A stretch of DNA of 64,000 bases from Chitinophagaceae bacterium (GTDB lineage Bacteria > Bacteroidota > Bacteroidia > Chitinophagales > Chitinophagaceae). Position 1 is the stretch's first letter. Every line of letters starts with the position of its first letter. Positions 1-9,848 of the stretch are shown here, one piece after another. Location: positions 1 through 64,000 of the forward strand of contig CANCPA010000004.1 of NCBI GenBank assembly GCA_947379895.1, read 5' to 3'. The notes beneath the pieces were generated by a model. The model had not been told where the DNA came from. It did no database searches and saw only the letters and a list, made by a program, of their open reading frames with translations. Made by a program: the position numbers and the translations under genes.

Positions 1-1480
1 AAACCTCTTTTAGTTTCAAAGCACCTTCTAATGCCACGGGGAAGTTGTATCCACGACCTAAGAAAAGGAAATCGGTTGCACCCTTATATTTTTCTGCGAT
101 ACGTTGAATATTAGTCGTATCCTTCAATATCTCTCTTACTTTTTCTGGAGTCGCCTCTAACTCTTTAATCAATTCCATATAACGGGATTCAGTAATTGTT
201 CCTTTTGCGTATGCAATTTTCAAGGCAATCATGCTTAAAACAGCTAATTGCCCCGTGAAAGCCTTTGTACTTGCGACCCCAATTTCTGGACCACTATGTG
301 TATAGGCACCTGCATTACTCAAACGGGCAATACTACTTCCCACTGAATTTACCACACCAAATATAAAAGCTCCTTTTTCCTTCGCATTTTCCAAGGCAAC
401 CAACGTGTCTGCTGTTTCACCACTTTGAGAAATTGCAATAATCACATCTCCCTTGTTAATTACAGGATTACGATACCTAAATTCACTCGCATATTCTACC
501 TCTACAGGAATACGGCAAAGTTCTTCAATCAGATATTCTGCTACCAATCCAGCATGCCAACTAGTACCACATGCCACCATCACAATGCGTTGTGCATTCT
601 TTAATATCTCAATATTGTTTTCGACACCGCTCAGGTTAATTTGACCACTATGCGCTATTAAACGACCACGCAAACAATCGAAAATTGTGTCGGGTTGTTC
701 GTGAATTTCTTTTAGCATGAAATGTTCATAACCACCTTTTTCAATAGCAGCTAATTCCATATCAAGTTTTGTGATGAAGGGAGTTTGCTTTTCATTACCC
801 AAATTCTTCAATATCAATTCGTCGGCCTTTACAATCGCAATCTCATAATCATTTACATACACCACTTCCTTGGTATATTCAATAATAGGAGAGGCGTCAC
901 TTGCTAAAAAGTGTTCCCCTTTTCCAATTCCTATTACAAGAGGACTACCCTTACGTGCTGCTATAATAGTTTCAGGGTCTTCTTGATCAATCAATAATAT
1001 ACAGTAGGCACCTACTATACGTTTCAGCGCTATTCGAAGAGCTGCCTCGAGAGTACAATTATTGTTTTTTTTGATGTCTTCAATGAAATTCAACAATACT
1101 TCCGTGTCAGTATCACTTTTAAAGGTGTAACCTTTCTTCAATAAATCATTCTTAATCGGCACATAATTTTCAATAATACCATTATGAATCATCGCAAATT
1201 CGCCACTATTACTTACGTGAGGATGCGCATTTCTGTCGCTAGGTTCTCCGTGTGTAGCCCATCTTGTATGACCGATTCCAATATGAGCGTTAAGGTTTTT
1301 ATCCACTACTTCATCTTCAAGTTCCGATACCTTACCTTTCTTTTTATATACTTTTAGTTTATTATCGTCTATCAATGCCACCCCACTACTATCGTAACCA
1401 CGATATTCTAACCTTTTCAAACCTTTAATGATAACCGGATATGCCTGTCTGTGACCAATGTAACCTACTATTCCACACAT
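1..1480 (-). CDS. glmS: Glutamine--fructose-6-phosphate aminotransferase (isomerizing), 3' end outside the window
   Basis: Reverse complement from 1480 reads MCGIVGYIGHRQAYPV... followed by GIGHTRWATHGEPSDRNAHPH, the class II glutamine amidotransferase N-terminus of GlmS. The frame runs off the window start, so it is absent from the ORF list. Confidence 0.95.
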   Translation of the reverse strand, partial: MCGIVGYIGHRQAYPVIIKGLKRLEYRGYDSSGVALIDDNKLKVYKKKGKVSELEDEVVDKNLNAHIGIGHTRWATHGEPSDRNAHPHVSNSGEFAMIHNGIIENYVPIKNDLLKKGYTFKSDTDTEVLLNFIEDIKKNNNCTLEAALRIALKRIVGAYCILLIDQEDPETIIAARKGSPLVIGIGKGEHFLASDASPIIEYTKEVVYVNDYEIAIVKADELILKNLGNEKQTPFITKLDMELAAIEKGGYEHFMLKEIHEQPDTIFDCLRGRLIAHSGQINLSGVENNIEILKNAQRIVMVACGTSWHAGLVAEYLIEELCRIPVEVEYASEFRYRNPVINKGDVIIAISQSGETADTLVALENAKEKGAFIFGVVNSVGSSIARLSNAGAYTHSGPEIGVASTKAFTGQLAVLSMIALKIAYAKGTITESRYMELIKELEATPEKVREILKDTTNIQRIAEKYKGATDFLFLGRGYNFPVALEGALKLKEV

Positions 1481-1558
1481 AGAATTTATTATTTTATTTA
1501 TTGTATATTAAAAATTCATCAAAATCAGTATTTTGCGGCTACAAAAATAAGAAACGAC

Positions 1559-2167
1559 ATGCTTTCGCCCTTCGATTGTAACTATAATTATGTACTCGAA
1601 AATGAACGAGTCCGTTTGGAACCGCTAAATGGCAATAATAGTACCCAATTATTACATTTCGCAATAAATGAACCAAATATTTGGACTTTTAGCCTAATTC
1701 CCATGTCGGGAGAAAGAAATTTTAAGAAATATATTGCAGATGCAATCTTTTGTAAGGAACATGGTACATGTTATCCTTTTCTGGTTTTTGATAAAAAATC
1801 ACAGGAATATGCAGGAAGTACTCGTTTTTATGATATTCAGCTAAATAATAAATCCCTATTGATTGGCTCAACATGGTATGGGGCAAAATTTCAGGGAACT
1901 GGACTCAATAAAAATTGTAAATTCCTGTTGTTAGACTTTGCCTTTGAATTGATGGGGATTGAGCGGGTAGAATTTAGGGCAGATAAAAATAATGAACGGA
2001 GTATTGCTGCGATGAAGAGTATTGGCTGTACAGTAGAGGGAATACTTCGGAGCAATGTGCCAAATTCTACAGGCGGAAGGAGGGATAGTATTGTGTTGTC
2101 AATCATCAAGGGGGAGTGGGAAACGCATGTAAAAGAAGAGTTGAAAAGTAAAATAGCCCATTTGTAA
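1559..2167 (+). CDS. GNAT family N-acetyltransferase (RimJ/RimL-like)
   Basis: Listed ORF starts at 1451 inside glmS; the internal ATG at 1559 (MLSPFDCNYNYVLENERVRLEPL) is more plausible. Contains GSTWYGAKFQGTGLNKNCKFLLLDFAFE...VEFRADKNNERSIAAMKSIG, typical of RimL-type GNATs. Confidence 0.85.
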   Translation: MLSPFDCNYNYVLENERVRLEPLNGNNSTQLLHFAINEPNIWTFSLIPMSGERNFKKYIADAIFCKEHGTCYPFLVFDKKSQEYAGSTRFYDIQLNNKSLLIGSTWYGAKFQGTGLNKNCKFLLLDFAFELMGIERVEFRADKNNERSIAAMKSIGCTVEGILRSNVPNSTGGRRDSIVLSIIKGEWETHVKEELKSKIAHL

Positions 2168-2319
2168 ATTTTTGACTGGTCAAAACTGAGAAAAGGTTTT
2201 TAGCTAGTATTGATAAATCAAGAATTTATTTGGGTGATTAAAATTGAAAAGCTGAATGTTATTTGATATCAAATACATACTTTTCGCTAACTAATTGATA
2301 TTCTTTATTATTTTATTTG

Positions 2320-2327
2320 TATATTTG
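2320..2327 (+). promoter_or_regulatory. Candidate Bacteroidota -7 element (TATATTTG) upstream of plsY
   Basis: TATATTTG at 2320-2327 with TTG at 2295-2297 about 22 bp upstream, 27 bp before the plsY ATG. Confidence 0.45.
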
Positions 2328-2353
2328 TATTTAACTCATAACTGACTTAAATA

Positions 2354-3013
2354 ATGACGGAGGTATTATTGACTATTTTTTCTTACCTAATTGGTTCTGT
2401 TCCCACTTCAGTTTGGGTTAGCAGATACTTTTTCGATATCGATATTCGCGAATACGGAAGTGGGAATGCTGGTGCAACAAATACTTATAGGGTACTTGGT
2501 AAGAAATGGGGAACATTCGTGATGATTGTTGATATGTTAAAAGGAATTATTGGGACATCATTATACATTTTCATCCCTTATTATGTTACTCACGAAGCTG
2601 CTAGAACAAATTTTATGATTGGTTTAGGGCTTTCGGCTGTTGCAGGACATATCTTTCCAATTTGGGCAAATTTTAGAGGCGGTAAAGGGGTGGCAACTCT
2701 TTTTGGAATGGCTGTTGCTATACAACCTATTGTTGCATTGTGTTGTGTAGGTGTTTTTTTGGCGGTTCTCTATTTGACTCGATTTGTTTCGTTGAGTTCT
2801 ATTTTGGCGGGTGTTTCATTTATGGTCTTTATTTTGTTTATTTTTAATGAACATGAACAATTATACAGAATATTCGCTGTTCTCGTTGCCGCAATGATAG
2901 TATTAACTCACCAAAAAAATATTTCAAGGATATTGAAAGGTACAGAGAGTAAGGTTCCAATATTTAAATATAGAGACAAGCGTAAACAGCGGCGAATTGA
3001 TGAAAACAATTAA
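2354..3013 (+). CDS. plsY: Glycerol-3-phosphate 1-O-acyltransferase PlsY
   Basis: SYLIGSVPTSVWVSRYFFDIDIREYGSGNAGATNTYRVLG and GHIFPIWANFRGGKGVATLFG are PlsY signatures. Confidence 0.95.
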   Translation: MTEVLLTIFSYLIGSVPTSVWVSRYFFDIDIREYGSGNAGATNTYRVLGKKWGTFVMIVDMLKGIIGTSLYIFIPYYVTHEAARTNFMIGLGLSAVAGHIFPIWANFRGGKGVATLFGMAVAIQPIVALCCVGVFLAVLYLTRFVSLSSILAGVSFMVFILFIFNEHEQLYRIFAVLVAAMIVLTHQKNISRILKGTESKVPIFKYRDKRKQRRIDENN

Positions 3014-3237
3014 ACATTTTCATTTATCATAATACAAGAACGTTTCGTTTTATTGTTATTTTTTTACTTCAATTACCTTAGAAAATCAATATTTCGTAGC
3101 ATAAGTGACCTAAAAGATAGACTGTAAGCCAAAATTGTTGTTAAAATTAAAGTTTATTTAATTTTAATTCATATTTACAATTACATTTTTTATCTTTGCG
3201 CCTTATTTTACATCACCTAATACAAAAATATTTAGGC

Positions 3238-3921
3238 ATGTCAACCAGTTTATTTGAAAGTTTAGAGTTAAAAGATGAACGCTCACTGTTAATTCAGGGC
3301 ATTCCATCTTCGATTGAAAAGCAGTTTGTCAAGCTGTCTTACGCTAAGAACGTAACCCCACTCCTTAAGTCTAAAAAAATTGATTTCGCGTTAATCTTCG
3401 CTGTCAATCAGAATCAGCTTAATAACATTTTAAGGGAAGTCTTTTCGGCAATTCATGTTAATACTAAGTTATGGATCGCTTATCCAAAACAAACAAGTAA
3501 AATTGTAAGTGATTTAAATAGGCAATGCAGTTGGGACATGTTGATACAGAGTGGTTTTGAGAACGTTAACCTAGTCTCTATTGATAATGTGTGGAATGCA
3601 ATTCGTTTCCAAAAAACGGGTGATCAGGAATTGCCTGTTCCTGAAAAGAAAAAAGCGATTGTAGTAGAAACAAAAGAGGCAACTCATGTTGCACCGACTG
3701 TAGAATTTGACAAGAATTTAGTTGTTCCCCCTGTAGAACTTGAGAAGATTTTCAAGAAGCATAAAGAGGCAAAGGAATTTTTTACCTCACTTTCTGTGAC
3801 AAATCAAAACGAGTATGTAACTTGGATTCAGGGCGCAAAAAGGGAAGAAACGAAGCAAAGAAGATTGGATTCTGTATTAGAGAAATTAACAGCAGGAAAG
3901 AAATCTCCTTCGGAAAAATAA
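3238..3921 (+). CDS. YdeI/OmpD-associated family protein with an extra N-terminal domain
   Basis: C-terminal FDKNLVVPPVELEKIFKKHKEAKEFFTSLSVTNQNEYVTWIQGAKREETKQRRLDSVLEKLTAGKK matches the YdeI/OmdA-type domain. Start MSTSLFESL chosen over the upstream extension. Confidence 0.65.
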   Translation: MSTSLFESLELKDERSLLIQGIPSSIEKQFVKLSYAKNVTPLLKSKKIDFALIFAVNQNQLNNILREVFSAIHVNTKLWIAYPKQTSKIVSDLNRQCSWDMLIQSGFENVNLVSIDNVWNAIRFQKTGDQELPVPEKKKAIVVETKEATHVAPTVEFDKNLVVPPVELEKIFKKHKEAKEFFTSLSVTNQNEYVTWIQGAKREETKQRRLDSVLEKLTAGKKSPSEK

Positions 3922-3936
3922 TAATTTAGATAAAAT

Positions 3937-3980
3937 AAAAAGAAAAGACATCAGGATTAACCTGATGTCTTTTCTTTTTT
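3937..3980 (+). terminator. Rho-independent terminator-like hairpin
   Basis: aaaaagaaaagacatcagg-attaa-cctgatgtcttttctttttt, perfect stem and T-tract. Confidence 0.85.
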
Positions 3981-4059
3981 ATACCATTCTCTTTAAGTTT
4001 TGCTTTCAAGCAGTTGGCAAAAGTTTATAAAACATTCAGCAAACACAATTTCATTACTC

Positions 4060-4391
4060 TTATACAAAGTTTACCGTACTCACCTTGCGATTTGTAGTTT
4101 GAACCCTAAAATGATAAACACCCTTTATAAAATCACCTACTGAATGTGTAAGATTTGTAGCATTTTTAGGCTCATCACATTTACTACTTTACCCATGTTG
4201 TCTACTACCTACACAATATTAATATTTCTTTCTTTTACTATTAATCGTTTACTTACTGTGTATGGGTAAATTTTCAGGTTGTCTGATACGGATGTGGTAA
4301 TTGGATTACCCAGCTTGACTCTTCCAATAGTATTAAAATTGCCATCAAAAGCAAGAATACTAGTAATATCGGGAGACTGTTTTGCTAACAC
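4060..4391 (-). pseudogene. Remnant of a type IX secretion system C-terminal sorting (type A-like) domain, disrupted by a stop and a frameshift
   Basis: Minus strand reads ...VKLGNPITTSVSDNLKIYPYTVSKRLIVKERNINIV*VVDNMGKVVNVM, then in another frame PKNATNLTHSVGDFIKGVYHFRVQTTNRKVSTVNFV*. Compare the family pattern (L.IYPNPVS..L.I... G.Y...V.T....V.KFV). Confidence 0.7.
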
Positions 4392-4641
4392 TAATAAAGT
4401 ATTGAAAATCTAAAATATAAATTTTTCTATCCAAGAGATTTCGCCTTCGTTCAAATGATGGGAAAGGCTTTAACTAAGGAGATATTATGTTTTGTAAGTA
4501 TGAATGTGTGAAAGAGGATTAGATTACGACGATTCATTGTATTAATAGGTGAAGAGTTCGTTATAATTTGTACAATCATGATTAATCACTACTAATCACA
4601 AATCAAGCATTATCTCTTACATTTGTAAAAACACAAATAAC

Positions 4642-4872
4642 ATGTACACTACAGTAAGAGGCATATACGAAAACGGACAAATTTCACTTTATGAACAACC
4701 GCCTATCGAATCGCCCACAGAAGTATTAGTTACTTTCACAACAGAAATTCCAGCAACTACTGAGATTAAACCCAAAAAAGAAAGAAAGGGTGGGTGGGGT
4801 AAAGATTATATTCTTTATGTTGCCCCCGACTTTGACGACCCTATTGATGACCATTTTGATGTATTCAAATAA
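4642..4872 (+). CDS. DUF2281-like antitoxin candidate
   Basis: 76 aa small ORF (MYTTVRGIYENGQISLYEQPPIESPTEVLVTF...) overlapping (TAATG) the start of a PIN-domain reading frame, a VapBC-type arrangement. Confidence 0.6.
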   Translation: MYTTVRGIYENGQISLYEQPPIESPTEVLVTFTTEIPATTEIKPKKERKGGWGKDYILYVAPDFDDPIDDHFDVFK

Positions 4873-5266
4873 TGAAACTGCTACTTGACACCCACGTTCT
4901 TTTATGGCTTGGCAAAAGCATGGATTTACTTCCATTAGCCACTGTTGCAATGATAAAGAACCCTAAAAATGACATCTTTGTAAGTTTGTGTCATTTTATG
5001 AAATAGCTATCAAACAAAACATTGACAAATTGATTATTGATAAATCAGTGTTACAATTTTACATGGACACTCTTGCCGACAATATTAAATTACTACCTAT
5101 TGCAACAACTTATCTTGCATCATTAAGTAGTTTACCAATCATGCCTAACCACAAAGACCCTTTTGATAGATTGATTATTGCTACTGCCATAACAGACAAC
5201 TTGATTATCGTAAGTATTGATAGTAAATTTGAATTATACAAGGAACTTGTAACAATAATTTGGTAA
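4872..5266 (+). pseudogene. PIN domain VapC-like toxin split by a single-nucleotide frameshift
   Basis: Frame A: MKLLLDTHVLLWLGKSMDLLPLATVAMIKNPKNDIFVSLCHFMK*. Frame B (ORF 4988-5266): SFYEIAIKQNIDKLIIDKS...LPIMPNHKDPFDRLIIATAITDNLIIVSIDSKFELY. Together they cover a PIN domain, with the shift near 4985-4995. Confidence 0.75.
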
Positions 5267-5629
5267 ATTTTTACTTCTACTTCCTCCACCGTCTTCCCAT
5301 AGTTTCGACGAAAGGAGACGCCTTATCAAAAAAGAGCTTACTTGACTTGTCCTAAAATAAATTAGCGCTTCAAAAAATAAATCAAGCATATTAAAAATAA
5401 ATGATTGCCATTCCAATAGAATCGCTAATATTTGCCTCGAAAAGCAGGATAGTTACAAAAAAACTACCTCTTTTAGCTTGCGACATACGATTAGCACAAT
5501 CATTTTTACCTACAGCTTAAAATATCAGGGCTGCGGTGACAAACTTTCTTCTTACTATTTATTGTTTCAAACGGCATCTTAGTGCTTTGGAAACTGTTTC
5601 CAGAGAAATCTCACTAATTAAATTGCTTT

Positions 5630-5866
5630 TGTATCTAGAAATTTTATAATTACATCAAAAAATTATGTATTTATATCTAGAGTTGATGCAGTTGCCACTA
5701 GAGTTAATTAGTATAACTCTAGTGTTTGTTCTCGTACCTCTAGTGTTAGTTCTTGCACCTCTAGTGTTATCTAACCTAACACTAGAGGTTACTCACTTAA
5801 CTCTAGTGTTAACTCTCCTGACTCTAGTGTTTATACGATTAACTCTAGAGTTAATTCAAATATTCC
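5630..5866. repeat. 21-bp-period palindromic repeat array 1 (core AACTCTAG(A/T)GTT)
   Basis: CTAG at 5635, then 5677, 5698, 5719, 5740, 5761, 5782, 5803, 5824, 5845: exact 21-bp steps, with one degenerate slot at 5656. 18-bp perfect palindrome ATTAACTCTAGAGTTAAT at 5838-5855. Confidence 0.95.
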
Positions 5867-5973
5867 CTCTTGAGTACTGGGAAATTAGGTTGTAATTGGT
5901 GTGTAAATGGATACACTTTTTACATTTTTGACTATTATTAGAAAAAATATTTATTAAAAAAAATGAAATTATC

Positions 5974-6642
5974 ATGTCAAAGAAAAAAAGTTGGGTTCCA
6001 CTAGGAATCTTAGTGTTTTTTGGTTTTAGCAACATTTTTGTTGCAAATGCAGTTGCAAATCAATTGGATTGGAAATTAGTCACAGGTAATGTCACTACGT
6101 TAGTGGCCTTGCAAAAGATTTATCTTGACTTTTACAAGATATCTTCCGACATTAAAAATTGTTCACCTTTAGACGCTCAAAATACAAGGGTGGCGCGAAA
6201 AAATTTCATGAAAGCCCTAAGGACTATGGGTATTCAAGAAATGAAGTTTAATGATAACATGAACGATGCAGAACGCACCTCATGTGGAGTAGTCAACAAT
6301 AGTAGTTCAAGAACTCAAGCAGTTATTGCGAATGTGGGTCCGGGTGTAAATGAAAAGGCATTAGGAGATTTGAATTTGAAGATTACATTCATTGCTCCAC
6401 AAGCCGCAACAGTACCTGAGAGTCAGGAAGCGATAAGCACTAAGTTTGGCTTTTATGCTGTAGGAGACCCAATTCCTACAGAAGCTGATTGTTTGTTGAA
6501 TGTGGTGTTGAACACAAAGTCTGGTGTTGTTGTTTTTGACGCTTCAAAAAAAGGAAAACTATTTGTAGGATATGCCCGGTATATAAACACGCGTAAGCAA
6601 TTAGGCACTGCTGCAACTACATTTTATGGTGTTGTTGCATAG
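5974..6642 (+). CDS. Hypothetical secreted protein
   Basis: 222 aa ORF with N-terminal signal-like hydrophobic segment (MSKKKSWVPLGILVFFGFSNIFVANAVA). No family recognised. Confidence 0.7.
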   Translation: MSKKKSWVPLGILVFFGFSNIFVANAVANQLDWKLVTGNVTTLVALQKIYLDFYKISSDIKNCSPLDAQNTRVARKNFMKALRTMGIQEMKFNDNMNDAERTSCGVVNNSSSRTQAVIANVGPGVNEKALGDLNLKITFIAPQAATVPESQEAISTKFGFYAVGDPIPTEADCLLNVVLNTKSGVVVFDASKKGKLFVGYARYINTRKQLGTAATTFYGVVA

Positions 6643-6694
6643 AGTAATGAGTTTTGAAGTATGAAAAATGAGTTATGAGTCCAGTTGCGTCATT

Positions 6695-6728
6695 AAAAGC
6701 CCTTGAAGTAAATTCTTCAAGGGCTTTT
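6695..6728. terminator. Rho-independent terminator-like hairpin
   Basis: aaaagcccttgaag-taaatt-cttcaagggctttt. Confidence 0.85.
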
Positions 6729-6870
6729 ATTTTCTATCAAAACCAAATCTTTTCCTCTTTCCCTATTTAAACTCCATACCCAATCTCAATATTCATCACT
6801 CATATTTCATCACTCTTAACTAATAACTAACCACTAAACTAATATATTTGCACCTCAAGAATAGAAAAGA

Positions 6871-9291
6871 ATGACTATTAGTTACAATTGGCTGCAAGAG
6901 TATTTACCCGAAGTGATAGAACCTGAGAAACTTTCGAAGATATTGACAAGTATTGGTTTGGAAGTGGAAAGCATGGAACCCTTTCAAAGTGTGAAGGGCG
7001 GGCTTGAAAGTTTGGTTATTGGCGAAGTACTCACTTGTATCCCACATCCGAATGCCGATAAATTGAAGGTAACCACTGTTAATGTGGGTCAGACAGAACC
7101 ATTGAAAATTGTTTGTGGTGCATCAAATGTTGCAGTTGGACAAAAAGTGGTGGTAGCAACGGTGGGCACCACAATATATCCTGCTACGGGCGAACCTCTC
7201 ACTATGCGTATTGCTAAGATTAGAGGCGAAGAAAGCTTTGGGATGATTTGTGCGGAAGATGAAATTGGTTTGGGAACGAGTCATGAAGGAATTATCGTAC
7301 TTCCTTTCGAAACTCATGCAGGAATCTTAGCAGCTGATTACTTTAAGCCTTACAATGATATCGTTTATGAGATAGGGTTAACGCCAAATAGGATGGATGC
7401 AATGAGTCATTTAGGCGTTGCAAAAGATGTTTGCGCTTACCTGACACATCATTATAATAAGGATGCAAGGGTAAAAAGCCCTTTCAGTAATGGTTTTAAA
7501 TCTGAAAACACCAACTTACCAATAACTGTTTCTGTTGAGGATGAACAAGCATGTCCCCGTTATGCAGGAGTGAGTATTAGTGGTGTAACGGTAAAGGAAT
7601 CACCTGATTGGTTGAAGAATAAATTGAAGGCAATAGGGGTACGTAGCATTAATAATGTGGTAGATATTACCAATTTTATCTTGAATGAAACGGGTCAACC
7701 TCTACACGCTTTTGATGCAGATAAAATTGAAGGCAAGGCAATTGTGGTAAAGAAAGCCGAACCCGATGAACCCTTTACGACTCTTGATGAAAAGGAAAGG
7801 AAGTTGTTTGCCGATGACTTATTGATTTGTGATGGCAATAAGAAACCGATGTGTATTGCAGGGGTTTTTGGAGGTTTGCATAGCGGTGTTTCTGATGCTA
7901 CAACCAATATATTTTTGGAGAGTGCCTGCTTTGCCTCGTCAAGTATCAGAAAGACATCGTTGAAACATGGTTTACGAACTGATGCTGCTACAAGATTTGA
8001 GAAAGGGGTAGATATTTCTAATACACTGAACGTGCTTAAACGTGCTGCTTTATTGATTAAAGAAGTGGCAGGTGGAGCGATTAGCAGTGATATTGTAGAT
8101 GTTTATCCTACTCCAAAGGAAAAGGCGCATGTGTCGTTGAAATATCAGTACCTCAAGAAATTGAGTGGTAAGAATTATCATCCCGATACGGTGAAGAAGA
8201 TTTTGGTGGCACTTGGATTTGAAATTAATCGGGAAGGTATTGATGAATTATCTGTATCAGTACCCTTTAGTAAGCCCGATATTAGTCTGCCTGCCGACCT
8301 AGTAGAAGAAGTGATTCGTATTGATGGATTGGATAATATTGGCATCCCGAGTACTATCACTATTTCGCCTTCGGTTAATTCACTAGGTGCAAAGGAGGCG
8401 TTGAAGGATAAGATAGCTACCTATTTGATTGGTCAAGGATTCAATGAAATTGTGACTAACTCTATAACTAACAGTAAGTATTTCAGCGAAGCGGTTTTAG
8501 AAACCACTGTTAAGATGATGAATAACTTGAGTGCCGATTTAGATGTACTTCGTCCGTCGATGTTAGAAACAGGTTTGGAATGTATTGCCTACAACAGTAA
8601 TCGAAAAAATAATAACCTGCAATTGTTCGAGTATGGTAAAACCTATCATACGAAAGGAGTGGGTTCATATTGGGAAGACGAACACTTAGCCCTTTATATT
8701 ACCGGGGATAATCATGAGGATACTTGGCAAGAAAAGGCGAAACCGAATGATTTTTTTAGGGCAAAGGGAATTACTCAATCGGTATTGGCATTGTGTGGGT
8801 TGGATAAATTGAAATTCAACAAAGAAGAAGGTAGCGATGTTATTACGATTAGTAATGCTAAACAAACCGTTGCCACTATTACTACAGTTAGTAATAATAC
8901 GCTGAAGGCATTTAGCATCAAACAGGCTGTCTATTTTATTGATATCAATTATTCGGCATTATTGCAACAGGTTGTAAAGAATAAGATTGTCTATAAGGAA
9001 GTATCTAAATTTCCTGCTGTACAAAGAGATTTAGCCTTAGTGGTTGATAAAGGAACGACTTATAACACTATCGAAACAATTGTTAAGAAGTCAAACCTAA
9101 ATAAGTTGCAATCGATGCGTTTGTTTGATGTGTTTGAGAGCGATAAATTGGGAGTTGGTAAGAAGTCGATGGCAGTGAATTTTACTTTCTTAGATGAAGA
9201 AAAGACACTGACAGACAAGGAGACTGACGCGATGATGGGCAAAATCATTCAGTCGTTTGAAAAAGAATTAAATGCTGAAATAAGGAAGTAA
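6871..9291 (+). CDS. pheT: Phenylalanine--tRNA ligase beta subunit
   Basis: 806 aa; MTISYNWLQEYLP, tRNA-binding domain (VIGEVLTCIPHPNADKLKVTTVNVG), B3/B4 and FDX-ACB C-terminal (KFPAVQRDLALVVDK). Confidence 0.97.
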   Translation: MTISYNWLQEYLPEVIEPEKLSKILTSIGLEVESMEPFQSVKGGLESLVIGEVLTCIPHPNADKLKVTTVNVGQTEPLKIVCGASNVAVGQKVVVATVGTTIYPATGEPLTMRIAKIRGEESFGMICAEDEIGLGTSHEGIIVLPFETHAGILAADYFKPYNDIVYEIGLTPNRMDAMSHLGVAKDVCAYLTHHYNKDARVKSPFSNGFKSENTNLPITVSVEDEQACPRYAGVSISGVTVKESPDWLKNKLKAIGVRSINNVVDITNFILNETGQPLHAFDADKIEGKAIVVKKAEPDEPFTTLDEKERKLFADDLLICDGNKKPMCIAGVFGGLHSGVSDATTNIFLESACFASSSIRKTSLKHGLRTDAATRFEKGVDISNTLNVLKRAALLIKEVAGGAISSDIVDVYPTPKEKAHVSLKYQYLKKLSGKNYHPDTVKKILVALGFEINREGIDELSVSVPFSKPDISLPADLVEEVIRIDGLDNIGIPSTITISPSVNSLGAKEALKDKIATYLIGQGFNEIVTNSITNSKYFSEAVLETTVKMMNNLSADLDVLRPSMLETGLECIAYNSNRKNNNLQLFEYGKTYHTKGVGSYWEDEHLALYITGDNHEDTWQEKAKPNDFFRAKGITQSVLALCGLDKLKFNKEEGSDVITISNAKQTVATITTVSNNTLKAFSIKQAVYFIDINYSALLQQVVKNKIVYKEVSKFPAVQRDLALVVDKGTTYNTIETIVKKSNLNKLQSMRLFDVFESDKLGVGKKSMAVNFTFLDEEKTLTDKETDAMMGKIIQSFEKELNAEIRK

Positions 9292-9392
9292 TTATTAATG
9301 GTTAATTGATTGATAAAGTAAGATTTCAATTAGAAATATTAGTATTGTACTATAATCGTAATTTGTAATTGATAATTCGTAATTGAAAAAGA

Positions 9393-9680
9393 ATGAGCAC
9401 ATTAAACAGTCAGATTATACAGATGCAACAACGGCTAAAGCTGTTGATTAGTAATTATATGGTGTTGAAACGTGAGAATGTGCAATTGAAAAAGGAGATT
9501 GCGAAAAAACAGACACTACTCACTGAAAGAGAACAACTCCTGCAGACATTACAGCAACAATTAGACGTGCTGAAATTAAGTAAGGATAGTTTTTCGGAAG
9601 ATGAGAAGTCCGAGCTAAATAAACGCATCGAAACATATATCAAGGATATTGATCGTTGCTTATCGCTTTTGAATACTTAA
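9393..9680 (+). CDS. Small coiled-coil protein (hypothetical; possibly cell-division associated)
   Basis: 95 aa, heptad-rich Q/L/K/E sequence, between pheT and a ZapA-like gene. Confidence 0.65.
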   Translation: MSTLNSQIIQMQQRLKLLISNYMVLKRENVQLKKEIAKKQTLLTEREQLLQTLQQQLDVLKLSKDSFSEDEKSELNKRIETYIKDIDRCLSLLNT

Positions 9681-9848
9681 AGAGTAATAAGTTGTAAGTC
9701 ATAGGTTATAAGTAATAACGAAGTTAGAGGAGGAGTTTTTATTTGCCTTGGTCTCTTCTAAAAAACAAAATGAACTCTTAATGTAAAACTTATAACTACA
9801 AAGTAATACTCACTTACTACTTATTAACTAGTACTTAATACTTAATAA

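Noticed and set aside
5665-5895. 76-aa Leu/Val-rich heptad ORF (LTLVFVLVPLVLVLAPLVL...)
   Set aside because: Artifact of reading the 21-bp array (21 bp = 7 codons) in one frame; conservation is palindromic at the DNA level, not codon-like.
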